The notes: generated by a model not told the origin, from the letters alone. DNA of 64,000 bases from Sutcliffiella horikoshii (GCF_020524325.1 NZ_JAIVKY010000005.1:248001-312000); one strand, 5' to 3'; counted from the stretch's first letter, positions 17,467 through 26,760 are shown. Program-made: numbers and translations.

Positions 17467-18084
17467 ATGTCTACTGTTCGTCAAGATGCTTGGACTCAAG
17501 ATGAAGATTTATTGTTGGCGGAAGTGGTTTTACGATATATAAGAGAAGGTGGCACCCAATTGACTGCGTTTGAGGAAGTGGGGAAAAAGCTTTCGCGAAC
17601 ATCAGCGGCATGCGGTTTTAGGTGGAATTCTTATGTGAGAAAACAGTATGCTACCGGAATAGAACTAGCGAAGAAACAGAGAAAAGAGTTAAAGAAAGAG
17701 CAAGCTGCCCCACAGCCGGTTGCCTTTGAAAATACTTATAGTGCAATTAATAATAAATTGTATGATGGAGATAATCTGACAATCTCGGCTGTAATCAGTT
17801 ATTTGAACCATCTAGAGCAATTAGAGAATGAATACACCAAAATTAAAGAAGAGAATTATAGTCTGAAAAAGAAAGTGGAACAGTTAGAAGCTGACCTCAA
17901 ACTTTTAGCAGAGGCTAAGCTTGAGCTGGAATCATCCATGAATTTGGTAGAAGAGGATTATCGTGCTTTAATTGAAATTATGGAACGTGCCCGGAAAATG
18001 GTCGTTCTGCAGGATGATGAAAAAAATAAAAAAGTGAAATTTCAAATGGACCGTAACGGAAATTTGGAAAGAGTGGAAAAATAG
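17467..18084 (+). CDS. gerR: RsfA/GerR-family sporulation regulator (YlbO)
   Basis: This 205-residue protein has an N-terminal Myb/SANT-like DNA-binding domain (RQDAWTQDEDLLLAEVVLR, then SAACGFRWNSYVRKQY, residues 4-60) and a long coiled coil (about 110-175). B. subtilis YlbO is GerR, a sigma-E-dependent regulator acting in the mother cell; RsfA is its prespore paralogue. The near-invariant N-terminus and the position upstream of ylbP point to GerR. A TTAGGGGGATAG site precedes ATG. Confidence 0.87.
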   Translation: MSTVRQDAWTQDEDLLLAEVVLRYIREGGTQLTAFEEVGKKLSRTSAACGFRWNSYVRKQYATGIELAKKQRKELKKEQAAPQPVAFENTYSAINNKLYDGDNLTISAVISYLNHLEQLENEYTKIKEENYSLKKKVEQLEADLKLLAEAKLELESSMNLVEEDYRALIEIMERARKMVVLQDDEKNKKVKFQMDRNGNLERVEK

Positions 18085-18099
18085 CATCTTTAAATCAAG

Positions 18100-18125
18100 A
18101 CCATCCTTTTCTAGGGTGGTTTTTC
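18100..18125 (+). terminator. Terminator after gerR-like gene
   Basis: ACCATCC pairs with GGGTGGT around TTTTCTA, followed by TTTTT. Confidence 0.8.
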
Positions 18126-18230
18126 AGTTAGTTAATAATAATTATAGTTAAAAGGATACATATTGAAATATTAGTTGTATAATGAAGAAGTAATGGAATG
18201 ATTTGGATGGTTCCTGAAAGGAGAGTTTTG

Positions 18231-18641
18231 ATGCCTGAAATTCATACTGAGCACCCCATACTTCTTTTTGATGGTGTATGTAATTTGTGTAACTCCTTGG
18301 TGACTTTTGTAATAAAACGTGATCAAGAAGCGACCTTTAAATTTGCTTCCCTTCAGTCTGAAGTGGGACAAACCATCCTAAAGGAGCATTCTCTCCCGCT
18401 GGATCATTTTGACAGCTTCTATTATGTAGAAGGCAAGAAATTATTTACAAAGTCGACAGCAGCCTTAAAAGTAGCAAAAGAATTAGATGGTGCTTGGAAG
18501 CTTTTCTATCCATTGATTATTATACCTAAGCCTTTAAGAGATCTAGTTTATTCTTTTGTTGCGAAAAATCGATATAGATGGTTCGGAAAGAAAAATCAAT
18601 GTATGTTACCGAATCCAGAAATGAAAAAAAGATTTTTATAG
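18231..18641 (+). CDS. DCC family thiol-disulfide oxidoreductase (YuxK-like)
   Basis: This 136-residue protein has the defining DGVCNLCN motif near residue 14, the thioredoxin-like CxxC of the DCC family (DUF393), followed by FKFASLQSEVGQ. Members are predicted redox proteins; substrates are unknown. The start is ATG 18231, behind GAAAGGAGAG. It is followed 15 bases later by the 18657 gene, probably in one transcript. Confidence 0.88.
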   Translation: MPEIHTEHPILLFDGVCNLCNSLVTFVIKRDQEATFKFASLQSEVGQTILKEHSLPLDHFDSFYYVEGKKLFTKSTAALKVAKELDGAWKLFYPLIIIPKPLRDLVYSFVAKNRYRWFGKKNQCMLPNPEMKKRFL

Positions 18642-18656
18642 GAGAGGAAGAGAGTA

Positions 18657-19292
18657 ATGAGCACAAAAACACGATTGACTGGCTCGATATTTCTTTCGAA
18701 ACTAATTACGCAATATGCATTTATCCATGAAAAGACAGTGGGGAAGACTGCAGGAGAATATATTCGCCAAATAGGATTGAGAACAGGTGAGTGGATCGAG
18801 GACTTTTACGGTAATAGAGAAGATGATTGGTCTGTAAACAGATATGCAGAAGTGATTGTAGATTTGAAAAATTCTATAGGTGGAGAATTTTATATCTCAT
18901 CAATCACTCCAGAGTATGTGATTGTTAAAGCAAACCGTTGTCCTTTCGGCGAAATGGTAAAAGATGCCCCTCACCTATGTAATATGACTTCAAGTGTTTT
19001 TGGGGGGATTGCCTCAAGAAAATTTGGATACGGAAAAGTTGATTTGAAAAAAAGAATAGCTGTGGGTGATCTTGGCTGTGAAGTGGTTATCTATTTCAAT
19101 GCTAGTGAACTCGTCGATGGTGATGTGTATGAAAATCTACCTCGCACACCAGAAAATGTAGATCCTTTTCAATGGGAAAATGAAACGATTGTGCTATTGA
19201 ATGAGGAATTGCGAAAAAGTGATGAACTGGTGGTCAAGCTATTGGACGAACTAGAAAGCCTGAAAAAGCAAGTGCAAATGGGAAAAAATTAG
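18657..19292 (+). CDS. Probable methanogen-output-domain-1 (sensor output) protein
   Basis: This 211-residue soluble protein has a core of RCPFGEMVKDAPHLCNMTSS followed by IAVGDLGCEVVIYF, a two-cysteine arrangement I associate with the methanogen output domain 1 and related V4R-like sensor domains. A coiled coil occupies the C-terminus (residues 175-207). No DNA-binding or enzymatic domain is attached, so it would need a partner. The family name is from memory and is the uncertain part. It closes with a bidirectional terminator shared with ylbP. Confidence 0.6.
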   Translation: MSTKTRLTGSIFLSKLITQYAFIHEKTVGKTAGEYIRQIGLRTGEWIEDFYGNREDDWSVNRYAEVIVDLKNSIGGEFYISSITPEYVIVKANRCPFGEMVKDAPHLCNMTSSVFGGIASRKFGYGKVDLKKRIAVGDLGCEVVIYFNASELVDGDVYENLPRTPENVDPFQWENETIVLLNEELRKSDELVVKLLDELESLKKQVQMGKN

Positions 19293-19303
19293 TTTAAATA
19301 AAG

Positions 19304-19341
19304 AAAAGGTAATTGCCTGAATTGCGGCAATTACCTTTTTT
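19304..19341. terminator. Bidirectional terminator between the 18657 gene and ylbP
   Basis: AAAAGGTAATTGCC pairs with GGCAATTACCTTTT; there is a T run on the plus strand and an equivalent one on the minus strand. Confidence 0.88.
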
Positions 19342-19345
19342 ATTA

Positions 19346-19840
19346 TTAATCGGTTGTTTCCTCTTGAATGGCAATTCTTTCTTGAGCTTTCACACCTTCT
19401 GGGTACCACACAAGCGGATTTTCGCCTAAATCCCGTTCCACGTCATATTGTACAGAAGTAAAACCCATACGGTTCCAGAAGTCAGCTGATTTAATACGAG
19501 GGTTTGTTTTGATCGGCAGCCCGAAGCCTTTAGCGAAATCAACTAGTTCTTTTCCGAACCCTTTGCGCTGGTAGTTAGATAATACTTCTAATTTCCATAA
19601 CTCTAAGTAATCTTGGCGAGGTTCAAAATATTTATCAAGCTCTTTGGAAACCCTGTATAGGCTCATTCTTGCCACAAGTTTTTCACCAAAATAAATACCG
19701 TAGAATGGCGATTCGCTGTCATTTTCGATAATGTTATCTTGGAGATCTTCCAACATGGATAGTTCCTGTATGCCGTATTCCCTGAACTGTTTGAACTCTT
19801 CCAGTGTTTTATAGTTAATTGATAGTTTTTTAACAGTCAT
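19346..19840 (-). CDS. ylbP: GNAT family N-acetyltransferase YlbP
   Basis: This 164-residue GNAT protein has the acetyl-CoA loop SNYQRKGFGKELVDFA (about residues 90-105) and a final FWNRMGF strand region. The target is unknown. ATG 19840 lies eight bases after AAGGGGG and is preferred to ATG 19846. Position and length match B. subtilis YlbP. It faces away from the carboxylase operon. Confidence 0.9.
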   Translation of the reverse strand: MTVKKLSINYKTLEEFKQFREYGIQELSMLEDLQDNIIENDSESPFYGIYFGEKLVARMSLYRVSKELDKYFEPRQDYLELWKLEVLSNYQRKGFGKELVDFAKGFGLPIKTNPRIKSADFWNRMGFTSVQYDVERDLGENPLVWYPEGVKAQERIAIQEETTD

Positions 19841-19867
19841 GTACATTTCCCCCTTGGATATCTCTAA

Positions 19868-19881
19868 TTGAAGCGCTTACC
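19868..19881. promoter_or_regulatory. Weaker cre-like site
   Basis: TTGAAGCGCTTACC centres on the AAGCGCTT palindrome and matches most of the CcpA consensus TGWAARCGYTWNCW. It lies close to the ylbP start. Confidence 0.5.
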
Positions 19882-19958
19882 ACTATACATATTAAGCAGA
19901 ATGGTTTATTTTAATATTAATTATATAACAAAAAAACAAAAAATTCTGCAATAATTTT

Positions 19959-19972
19959 AGAAAGCGCTTGCA
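19959..19972. promoter_or_regulatory. Strong cre site (CcpA) before the carboxylase operon
   Basis: AGAAAGCGCTTGCA matches 13 of 14 positions of the CcpA consensus TGWAARCGYTWNCW. It lies about 90 bases upstream of the biotin carboxylase start, so carbon catabolite repression of the operon is likely. Confidence 0.75.
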
Positions 19973-20058
19973 ATTAAAGAAGGAAATCGAGGAATTATGT
20001 AGAAATAGTAGTTTGTTAGGGATTTAAATTGCAAGTTCTTTAGAAAGGGGATAACTCC

Positions 20059-21402
20059 ATGCAAAAAATACTGATTGCTAATCGAGGAGAAATTGCAGAA
20101 CGAATCATACGAACATGTCAACGATTAGGGGTAGAAACAGTTGCTATATATTCTGACGCTGATAAAGATTTGCCATATGTTCAGCAAGCGACAGTAGCAA
20201 GACATGTAGGTGAGGCCCCACCTCAAAAATCATATTTAAACGTAGAACGAATCTTGGAAATCGCGAAGGAAGAAAACGTGGATGGAGTCCACCCTGGGTA
20301 CGGTTTCTTATCGGAAAATGGGGAGTTTGCACAAGCGCTCCAGGACGCCGGACTGACATTTATTGGACCAAGTGTAGACGTCATCAAATTAATGGGAGAT
20401 AAATTATCTTCCCGGAGAGCGATGATTAAAGCTGGCGTGCCGGTTGTTCCAGGCTCTGAGCAGCCTATCGAATCATTGGAGGAAGCGTTGGTTCTTGCGG
20501 AGAAAATTGGTTTCCCTGTTATGTTAAAAGCCAGTGGCGGTGGCGGTGGTATTGGAATGCACCGCTGTGAAAACAAACAGGATATCGAGAATACTTTCGA
20601 GCAAACGAAGAAACGAGCGAAAGCATATTTCAAAAATGAAGATATGTTCATTGAAAAATACGTTGGTAATGCCAAGCATATAGAGGTGCAGATCTTCGGA
20701 GATGCCCATGGGAATGTCGTACATATGTTTGAAAGGAACTGTTCAGTTCAAAGAAGGAATCAAAAAGTAATCGAAGAAGCGCAAAGTCCGGCGATGAGCG
20801 AAGAGGCTCGAATAAAGGTTTGTGAAGCTGCTGTTTTGGCTGCAAAAGAAGTAGGTTACAAGAATGCCGGGACGGTTGAATTTATTATGGATGAAGAGGA
20901 AAACTTTTATTTCTTAGAAATGAATACAAGACTACAGGTTGAACACCCGATAACAGAGTGCATCACTGGCCTCGATCTTGTAGAGTGGCAACTTCATGTA
21001 GCGGCTGGAGAAAGGCTTCTGTTGCAGCAGGAGGAAATAACAAGCGCTGGACATGCGATCGAGTTCCGATTGTATGCAGAAGATCCAGTCAAATTCTTCC
21101 CTTCCCCTGGACTCATCACTAAATGGCATCTTCCAAGTGTTGAAGGAGTCAGAGTGGATAGCGGGTATGGACCAGATTTAAAGGTAACACCATTTTATGA
21201 CCCTATGATAGCTAAAATAATCGTTTCAGGTGAAACGAGAGAAGCGGCAATTGAAAGGGCGAAGAAGTATTTAATGGCGGCTTCGGTAGAAGGGATAAAA
21301 ACGAATCTTCCGTTTTTAATTCGTGCCCTTGAGACGGATGAATTTGTCTCGGGTCATTATCATACTGGTTTCATACAGTCGATGAATCCAATAATAACCT
21401 AA
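20059..21402 (+). CDS. Biotin carboxylase subunit of an acyl-CoA carboxylase
   Basis: This 447-residue ATP-grasp enzyme carboxylates biotin. It shows KILIANRGEIAERIIR at the start, GYGFLSEN, the glycine loop KASGGGGGIGM, EKYVGNAKHIEVQIFGD and MNTRLQVEHPITE. This is the complete AccC layout. It is the first of three genes (carboxylase, biotin carrier, carboxyltransferase), so it serves a dedicated acyl-CoA carboxylase rather than the housekeeping AccBC pair. The nearest B. subtilis analogue is the yng operon for branched-chain degradation. Confidence 0.92.
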   Translation: MQKILIANRGEIAERIIRTCQRLGVETVAIYSDADKDLPYVQQATVARHVGEAPPQKSYLNVERILEIAKEENVDGVHPGYGFLSENGEFAQALQDAGLTFIGPSVDVIKLMGDKLSSRRAMIKAGVPVVPGSEQPIESLEEALVLAEKIGFPVMLKASGGGGGIGMHRCENKQDIENTFEQTKKRAKAYFKNEDMFIEKYVGNAKHIEVQIFGDAHGNVVHMFERNCSVQRRNQKVIEEAQSPAMSEEARIKVCEAAVLAAKEVGYKNAGTVEFIMDEEENFYFLEMNTRLQVEHPITECITGLDLVEWQLHVAAGERLLLQQEEITSAGHAIEFRLYAEDPVKFFPSPGLITKWHLPSVEGVRVDSGYGPDLKVTPFYDPMIAKIIVSGETREAAIERAKKYLMAASVEGIKTNLPFLIRALETDEFVSGHYHTGFIQSMNPIIT

Positions 21403-21436
21403 AAAAATTACAACAAGAGATCAGGAGGAAATTAAG

Positions 21437-21649
21437 ATGAAAAAAGTAGAAGCGGCAATGGCAGGTACAGTTTGGAAAGTGTTGGTGGAAGTGGGCGATG
21501 AAGTAACAGCTGGTCAAACTGTTATCATATTAGAATCTATGAAAATGGAAATTCCTGTAGAAGTGATGATGGGCGGGAAAGTCGCGTCGATCTCTACTGC
21601 AGAAGGGGAATTCGTAAATGATGGAGATGTGCTGCTGGAATTGGAATAG
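21437..21649 (+). CDS. Biotin carrier protein subunit
   Basis: This 70-residue single biotinyl domain has ILESMKMEIPV, with the lysine of the MKM motif as the biotinylation site. It is a stand-alone carrier 34 bases after the carboxylase, with AGGAGG upstream. It hands carboxybiotin to the carboxyltransferase next door. Its size is that of the YngHB-type carriers. Confidence 0.92.
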   Translation: MKKVEAAMAGTVWKVLVEVGDEVTAGQTVIILESMKMEIPVEVMMGGKVASISTAEGEFVNDGDVLLELE

Positions 21650-21682
21650 TTTTTTACAACGTTGAGAAGAAAGCGGGGGATT

Positions 21683-23230
21683 ATGATGATAAAAACCACC
21701 AATGATTTAGAACAAGAGTTCCAAGAAACGGTTGAAACAATTAAGAGCGGTGGAAGTGAAAAGTATCATGAAAAATTAAAAGAACAAAATAAGCTATTTG
21801 TTCGTGACCGCCTAGCTCTTTTATTTGATAATGGACAATACGAAGAGGATGGACTTTTTGCAAATAATAAAGCAAAAGGTCTTCCAGCTGATGGTGTTGT
21901 AACGGCTATAGGAAAAATAAATGGTCAAACAGTTTGTGTCATGGCAAATGATTCTACTGTAAAAGCAGGTTCATGGGGAGCAAGAACGGTAGAGAAAATT
22001 ATTAGAATTCAAGAAACAGCCGAAAAACTAATGGTTCCTATTCTTTATCTAGTTGACTCTGCAGGAGCGAGAATTACAGACCAACTTGATATGTTCCCTA
22101 ACCGCCGCGGCGCTGGAAAAATCTTTTATAACCAAGTAAAGCTTTCTGGAATGGTTCCGCAAATTTGTCTATTATTTGGTCCATCGGCTGCTGGAGGAGC
22201 TTATATACCGGCTTTCTGTGACATTGTGGTAATGGTAGATGGAAATGCATCCATGTACTTGGGATCTCCACGTATGGCAGAGAAGGTAATTGGGGAGAAG
22301 GTAACACTTGAAGAAATGGGTGGAGCAAGAATGCACTGCTCTGTGAGTGGTTGTGGAGATGTTCTCGCCGCTACGGAAGAAGAGGCCATTCAGCAAGCTC
22401 GGAAGTATCTTGGATTTTTTCCTGGCAGTTTTCAAGAGAAGACAAAAGAAGTGGATCCAGTAAGCCCTAAAGAAGGGCGAGATCTTATTGATATTATCCC
22501 TTTAAATCAAAATGCGCCATTTGATATGTACGAAGCTATAGATCAGCTTATTGATGCAAACAGTTTCTTTGAAATCAAAAAATTATTTGCACCGGAGTTG
22601 ATCACAGGTTTTGCCCGTATGGATGGGAAGGTAGTAGGGATCATCGCCAATCAGCCAAAGGTGAAGGGCGGAGTCTTATTTGTAGATTCTGCGGACAAAG
22701 GTGCCAAGTTCATTCAGCTTTGTGATGCATACCATATTCCTTTACTGTTCCTTGCTGATGTTCCAGGGTTCATGATTGGGACAAAAGTGGAACGTGCGGG
22801 TATTATCCGCCACGGTGCTAAACTCATTGCAGCGATGAGTTCTGCAACTGTGCCAAAAATATCTGTTGTGGTAAGGAAAGCATATGGTGCCGGACTTTAT
22901 GCGATGGCAGGTCCTGCATTTGAACCGGATTGCTGCATTGCACTTCCAACGGCACAAATAGCTGTGATGGGACCAGAAGCGGCTGTCAATGCAGTATACT
23001 CCAACAAAATTAATGAAATTGAAGATCCTAAAGAAAGAATGGCTTTTGTACAAGAAAAGCACCAAGAATATAAAGAGCATATAGATATTTATAAATTAGC
23101 TTCCGAAATGATTGTTGATGATATTGTGCCTGCAAAAGATTTGCGAAGTGTATTGATTAGTCGATTCCATTACTATTCAAGTAAGCAAATGACCTTTAGT
23201 CATCGTAAACACCCGGTTTATCCGGTTTAG
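21683..23230 (+). CDS. Acyl-CoA carboxylase carboxyltransferase subunit
   Basis: This 515-residue carboxyltransferase has both crotonase-like halves. The N half contains VDSAGARITDQLDMF and FGPSAAGGAYIPAF; the C half contains LFLADVPGFMIGTKVE and VVRKAYGAGLYAM. It fits the propionyl/methylcrotonyl-CoA carboxylase beta family; which acyl-CoA it uses is open. The start is ATG 21683, behind GCGGGGG. The operon ends at the following hairpin. Confidence 0.9.
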   Translation: MMIKTTNDLEQEFQETVETIKSGGSEKYHEKLKEQNKLFVRDRLALLFDNGQYEEDGLFANNKAKGLPADGVVTAIGKINGQTVCVMANDSTVKAGSWGARTVEKIIRIQETAEKLMVPILYLVDSAGARITDQLDMFPNRRGAGKIFYNQVKLSGMVPQICLLFGPSAAGGAYIPAFCDIVVMVDGNASMYLGSPRMAEKVIGEKVTLEEMGGARMHCSVSGCGDVLAATEEEAIQQARKYLGFFPGSFQEKTKEVDPVSPKEGRDLIDIIPLNQNAPFDMYEAIDQLIDANSFFEIKKLFAPELITGFARMDGKVVGIIANQPKVKGGVLFVDSADKGAKFIQLCDAYHIPLLFLADVPGFMIGTKVERAGIIRHGAKLIAAMSSATVPKISVVVRKAYGAGLYAMAGPAFEPDCCIALPTAQIAVMGPEAAVNAVYSNKINEIEDPKERMAFVQEKHQEYKEHIDIYKLASEMIVDDIVPAKDLRSVLISRFHYYSSKQMTFSHRKHPVYPV

Positions 23231-23237
23231 TAACCAT

Positions 23238-23277
23238 AAAATATCCTGTGCCAATTGGAGGCACTGGATATTTTTTT
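23238..23277 (+). terminator. Terminator of the carboxylase operon
   Basis: AAATATCCTGTGCC pairs with GGCACTGGATATTT, followed by a T run. Confidence 0.9.
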
Positions 23278-23367
23278 GGTTAGGATACTATAAGAGGAAA
23301 AGAAATGTACAAACCAAAACGATAAATTGGTACAATAGGAAAAAACGGGACTAAAGAAGGGGAAAAG

Positions 23368-24285
23368 ATGAGAATTGGAATTGTTGGCGGAGGCGCTGTC
23401 GGTCTCTTATATGCCTTTCAGTTATCGAAAATTTTTACAGTCACTCTTTATGTAAAACGTGATGAAGCATTACAGGTTCTAGAGAGTCAAGGCATTACAA
23501 TTTTACATAATGAACATAAAAAGGAAACAAGAAAAGTCGAGGTCATGAAGTGGGAGAGCAACTTCCCTTTTAAGGACGATTTAATCATTGTTGCGACGAA
23601 ACAATATGGCTTACCAGCCATCCTTCCTGTGCTGAAAATGTGCACAAAAGACCAATCCATCCTTTTTCTCCAAAATGGAATGTCACATATTGACATGCTA
23701 CAACAAATTCCTAATGCTCAGATTTTATTGGGGATAGTGGAGCATGGTGTGAAGAAAAATAATGATTGCACCGTAATGTGGACAGGAAAAGGTCGTACAA
23801 AACTGGCAGGTTATCCTGTAACAAACAATGACCTACAGGCATCTCCCTTCATAAATAAATGGATGGATTCAATCGGTAATAATTTTCCGCTTGAAGTACG
23901 CTCTGACTATTATGGAATGATGATGGAAAAATTACTTGTCAATGCCATCATTAACCCATTGACGGCTATATTTGATGTTCGTAATGGAGAGCTGTTAGCA
24001 AACCCTTATTATCATAAGTGCATGAAGCAGTTATATAAAGAAATGGATTTTCTGGTGAAAAAAGATAAGAAAGAGCAAATGTGGAAACATATCTGCTCCA
24101 TTTGCGAGAAAACAGCAGATAACATCTCTTCTATGAAGCGTGATATAAATAACGGTAGAGAAACCGAGGTCGATGCCATATTGGGATATCTAATGAATTT
24201 GGCTGAAAAACAAGGAAAATCAGTACCGTTAACAGAATTTATTTATAACGCTGTTAAGGGGCTTCAAAACGACGCAAGCTGTTAA
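23368..24285 (+). CDS. panE: 2-dehydropantoate 2-reductase (YlbQ)
   Basis: This 305-residue NADPH-dependent reductase makes pantoate in pantothenate synthesis. It has the nucleotide loop IVGGGAVGLLYA at residues 4-15, VATKQYGL at about 74-81, QNGMSH near 108, and the KLLVNAIINPLTAI helix that carries the conserved lysine and asparagine of the active site. AAGGGGA precedes ATG. It stands alone, as ylbQ does in B. subtilis. Confidence 0.9.
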   Translation: MRIGIVGGGAVGLLYAFQLSKIFTVTLYVKRDEALQVLESQGITILHNEHKKETRKVEVMKWESNFPFKDDLIIVATKQYGLPAILPVLKMCTKDQSILFLQNGMSHIDMLQQIPNAQILLGIVEHGVKKNNDCTVMWTGKGRTKLAGYPVTNNDLQASPFINKWMDSIGNNFPLEVRSDYYGMMMEKLLVNAIINPLTAIFDVRNGELLANPYYHKCMKQLYKEMDFLVKKDKKEQMWKHICSICEKTADNISSMKRDINNGRETEVDAILGYLMNLAEKQGKSVPLTEFIYNAVKGLQNDASC

Positions 24286-24357
24286 TACCTCATATGCTAT
24301 TTCACCCTGCTTGTAAAATATAAAATAAACGAGTAAGTGAAAAGAGGTATGATGAAA

Positions 24358-24747
24358 ATGTCCGGAATATTAGCATATACTTTCGCTACAATTGTTACGC
24401 TTCCTGTATTTGCGCTGATTGTGTTTTACTTTATTGCTAGAGCAGCAACAAGAAACAATAAAAAGTCCTTTCATTTGGCAATTGATGCTTCGACCCTTTT
24501 CTTTATTTTAGCCGTACACTTTATCATGATTATCATCTGGGAAACATCGTTTCTTTCGCTCATTTTAACTGTACTGCTTGTAATTGCGACAGTGATGGTT
24601 TTGACGCACTATAAATTTAAAGAGGAAATTCATTTTAAAAGAGTGTTCAAAGGGTTTTGGCGTTTAAATTTCCTCCTATTTTTCTTCGCGTATTTTTGTC
24701 TTTTGACATTTGGAATTATGAAACGTGTATTTGATGCATTTGCTTAA
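24358..24747 (+). CDS. DUF3397 family membrane protein
   Basis: This 129-residue protein has four membrane segments (about residues 5-27, 40-58, 62-80 and 104-122). Size and layout fit DUF3397, a Bacilli family usually encoded beside bshC and mraZ. ATG 24358 sits nine bases after AGAGGT; ATG 24349 and ATG 24352 are closer than ideal. Function is unknown. Confidence 0.8.
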   Translation: MSGILAYTFATIVTLPVFALIVFYFIARAATRNNKKSFHLAIDASTLFFILAVHFIMIIIWETSFLSLILTVLLVIATVMVLTHYKFKEEIHFKRVFKGFWRLNFLLFFFAYFCLLTFGIMKRVFDAFA

Positions 24748-24831
24748 GCAATATTTTTTGAAACAATGGAAAACAATGCTATACTCATGGAGACATCAAC
24801 ACATATGAACGATTCAGAAAGGACGTACTTT

Positions 24832-26460
24832 ATGAATGTAGTAGAATTAACGCTCCCTACTATTAATAAGTTTTCCTCCGCTTATTTATCACAAAAGGAG
24901 AGCATTCTTCCCTTTTTTACATATAATCCGTTTTCTGTAGACACATATTCACAGAGAAACGAACTTTTAAAAAATAGAAGCTTCAGAAGAAGAGAGCTTG
25001 TTGCACATCTTCAAGAATTTAATCAAAGGTACCATGCAGATGCACAAACCTTACATAGCATTGAAAAATTAAATGATAGGCAGTCGGTTGTTGTGATCAG
25101 TGGACAACAAGCAGGATTAATGACTGGCCCCATTTATACTATCTCTAAAATAATCAGTACAATTAAACTTGCACAAGAACAGGAATTAAAGCTGGGTATA
25201 CCGGTTGTTCCTATTTTTTGGATAGCTGGAGAAGATCATGATTTTCAAGAAATAAATCATGTCAATCTCCCGAAAGATAACGAAATACAAAAACATGTAT
25301 TTCAAATGAAAGAAGCCGGCAAAAAAATGGTCTCAGAGCTTCAATATGATAAAGAAAAGTTACGCGCGTGGTTACTTGAGATTATTAATTCCTATGGAGA
25401 AAGTCCATATACAAAGGAGTTAACACTAGAATTAGAGCATGCAATGGAAGTATCTACAACTTTTGTGGATATGTTTGCAAGCTTGATTACAAAACTCTTC
25501 AAAGGTACTGGTCTCGTATTAGTTAATGCAGCAGATCCTTCACTGCGGAAACTTGAAACCCCTTATTTGCAACAAATATTAATGGAGCATGGTCAAATTC
25601 GCAACGGAATGCTTCATTCACAAAAGGAACTTGAGGAGCAAGGGTTTAAGCCGATGCTCGAGATTGACTCAGAATCCATGAATATATTCTTCCACGAAAA
25701 TGGTGAGCGCGAGCTGCTATGTTGGGACGAAGCAAAACAAATTGCATATATAAAGGGTTCAGGTCGTCAGTTTACATTGGAACAATTAAATAAGTTGATA
25801 GAGGAACAACCTGAGAACTTTTCCAATAATGTGGTAACTAGGCCGCTAATGCAGGAGTTTCTATTTCCCACTCTTGCCTTTATCGGAGGTCCGGGGGAGA
25901 TCAGTTACTGGGCTGAACTTGGTCGATGTTTCCGTTCAGTGGACCTTGAAATGCCACCTGTCGTACCAAGAATTTCTTTGACTTTATTGGAGAGGCACAT
26001 AGACCGAACATTGGTTGAATTGGACGAAGATATTTCCGATGTCGTGGAAAACGGATTGGAAGAGAAACGAAAGGCTTGGCTGTATAAGCAAGAACTTGAA
26101 TCTTTGGAAGAAACTTTGATGAAGTATCATGAACAATATGCCAAAGTGCATGATCAATTCCGAGAAGTGGGTAATTCTACGTTGCCTCATCATCGAAAAA
26201 CATTCGAGAAGAATTGGGATCTGATTGATAAACAATTCACGTATATTCATCGCTTAATTGAGCGCTCGGCATATGAAAAACATGAAAATATGATGAGCAA
26301 ATATGAACGAGCGGAACTCGCAGTCTTGCCTAAAGGTATGCCGCAAGAGAGAGTGTGGAATATTTACTATTTCCTTAATAAGTATGGACTGGATTTCGTC
26401 CAAAGGCTTTGTGAATTGCCATTGGAGCATAACGGTAAGCACAAAATAATAAAACTTTAA
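24832..26460 (+). CDS. bshC: Bacillithiol synthase (cysteine-adding enzyme)
   Basis: This 542-residue protein performs the last step of bacillithiol synthesis, joining cysteine to glucosaminyl-malate. It carries VVISGQQAGLMTGPIYT, PIFWIAGEDHDFQEINHV, SNNVVTRPLMQEFL and FIGGPGEISYWAEL, and ends QERVWNIYYFLNKYG and KHKIIKL, as B. subtilis BshC (YllA) does. ATG 24832 is chosen because AAAGGA lies upstream and the length fits; the frame opens 66 bases earlier. A terminator separates it from mraZ. Confidence 0.95.
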   Translation: MNVVELTLPTINKFSSAYLSQKESILPFFTYNPFSVDTYSQRNELLKNRSFRRRELVAHLQEFNQRYHADAQTLHSIEKLNDRQSVVVISGQQAGLMTGPIYTISKIISTIKLAQEQELKLGIPVVPIFWIAGEDHDFQEINHVNLPKDNEIQKHVFQMKEAGKKMVSELQYDKEKLRAWLLEIINSYGESPYTKELTLELEHAMEVSTTFVDMFASLITKLFKGTGLVLVNAADPSLRKLETPYLQQILMEHGQIRNGMLHSQKELEEQGFKPMLEIDSESMNIFFHENGERELLCWDEAKQIAYIKGSGRQFTLEQLNKLIEEQPENFSNNVVTRPLMQEFLFPTLAFIGGPGEISYWAELGRCFRSVDLEMPPVVPRISLTLLERHIDRTLVELDEDISDVVENGLEEKRKAWLYKQELESLEETLMKYHEQYAKVHDQFREVGNSTLPHHRKTFEKNWDLIDKQFTYIHRLIERSAYEKHENMMSKYERAELAVLPKGMPQERVWNIYYFLNKYGLDFVQRLCELPLEHNGKHKIIKL

Positions 26461-26462
26461 GA

Positions 26463-26492
26463 AAACAGCGGGAAAAATCCTGCTGTTTTTTT
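26463..26492 (+). terminator. Terminator after bshC
   Basis: AACAGCGGG pairs with CCTGCTGTT around AAAAAT and is followed by seven T. Confidence 0.85.
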
Positions 26493-26706
26493 ATATTCTT
26501 TTTCTGACAATGACTTTTAAATAAGGGAGTCGTAAACGAACATATACTGAAGAATGGTAGCTTATTGTGTTTGTACCTAGTCAAAAAAAGCCAAGTTTGA
26601 CCTAAATTCGTCCTTTTGTCAAAAAATGTTGTAAAAAGATGAAAAACGAAAAAAAAGTAGGCTTAAAGGATTTTCTTTTAGGGAAGAGAATAGTACAATA
26701 AAGTAA

Positions 26707-26752
26707 GTGGAGAGAAGTGGGGGATTGTGGGGGAAAGTAGAAGAAAGGTGGG
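26707..26752 (+). promoter_or_regulatory. MraZ-type direct repeats in the mraZ leader
   Basis: GTGGA, GTGGG, GTGGG and GTAGA begin at 26707, 26717, 26727 and 26737, exactly ten bases apart. A fifth box, GTGGG, is at 26748, one base out of phase. E. coli MraZ binds TGGGN repeats with five-base spacers, so this is the expected operator. The last box merges with the ribosome binding region. Confidence 0.75.
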
Positions 26753-26760
26753 AGAGCCAG

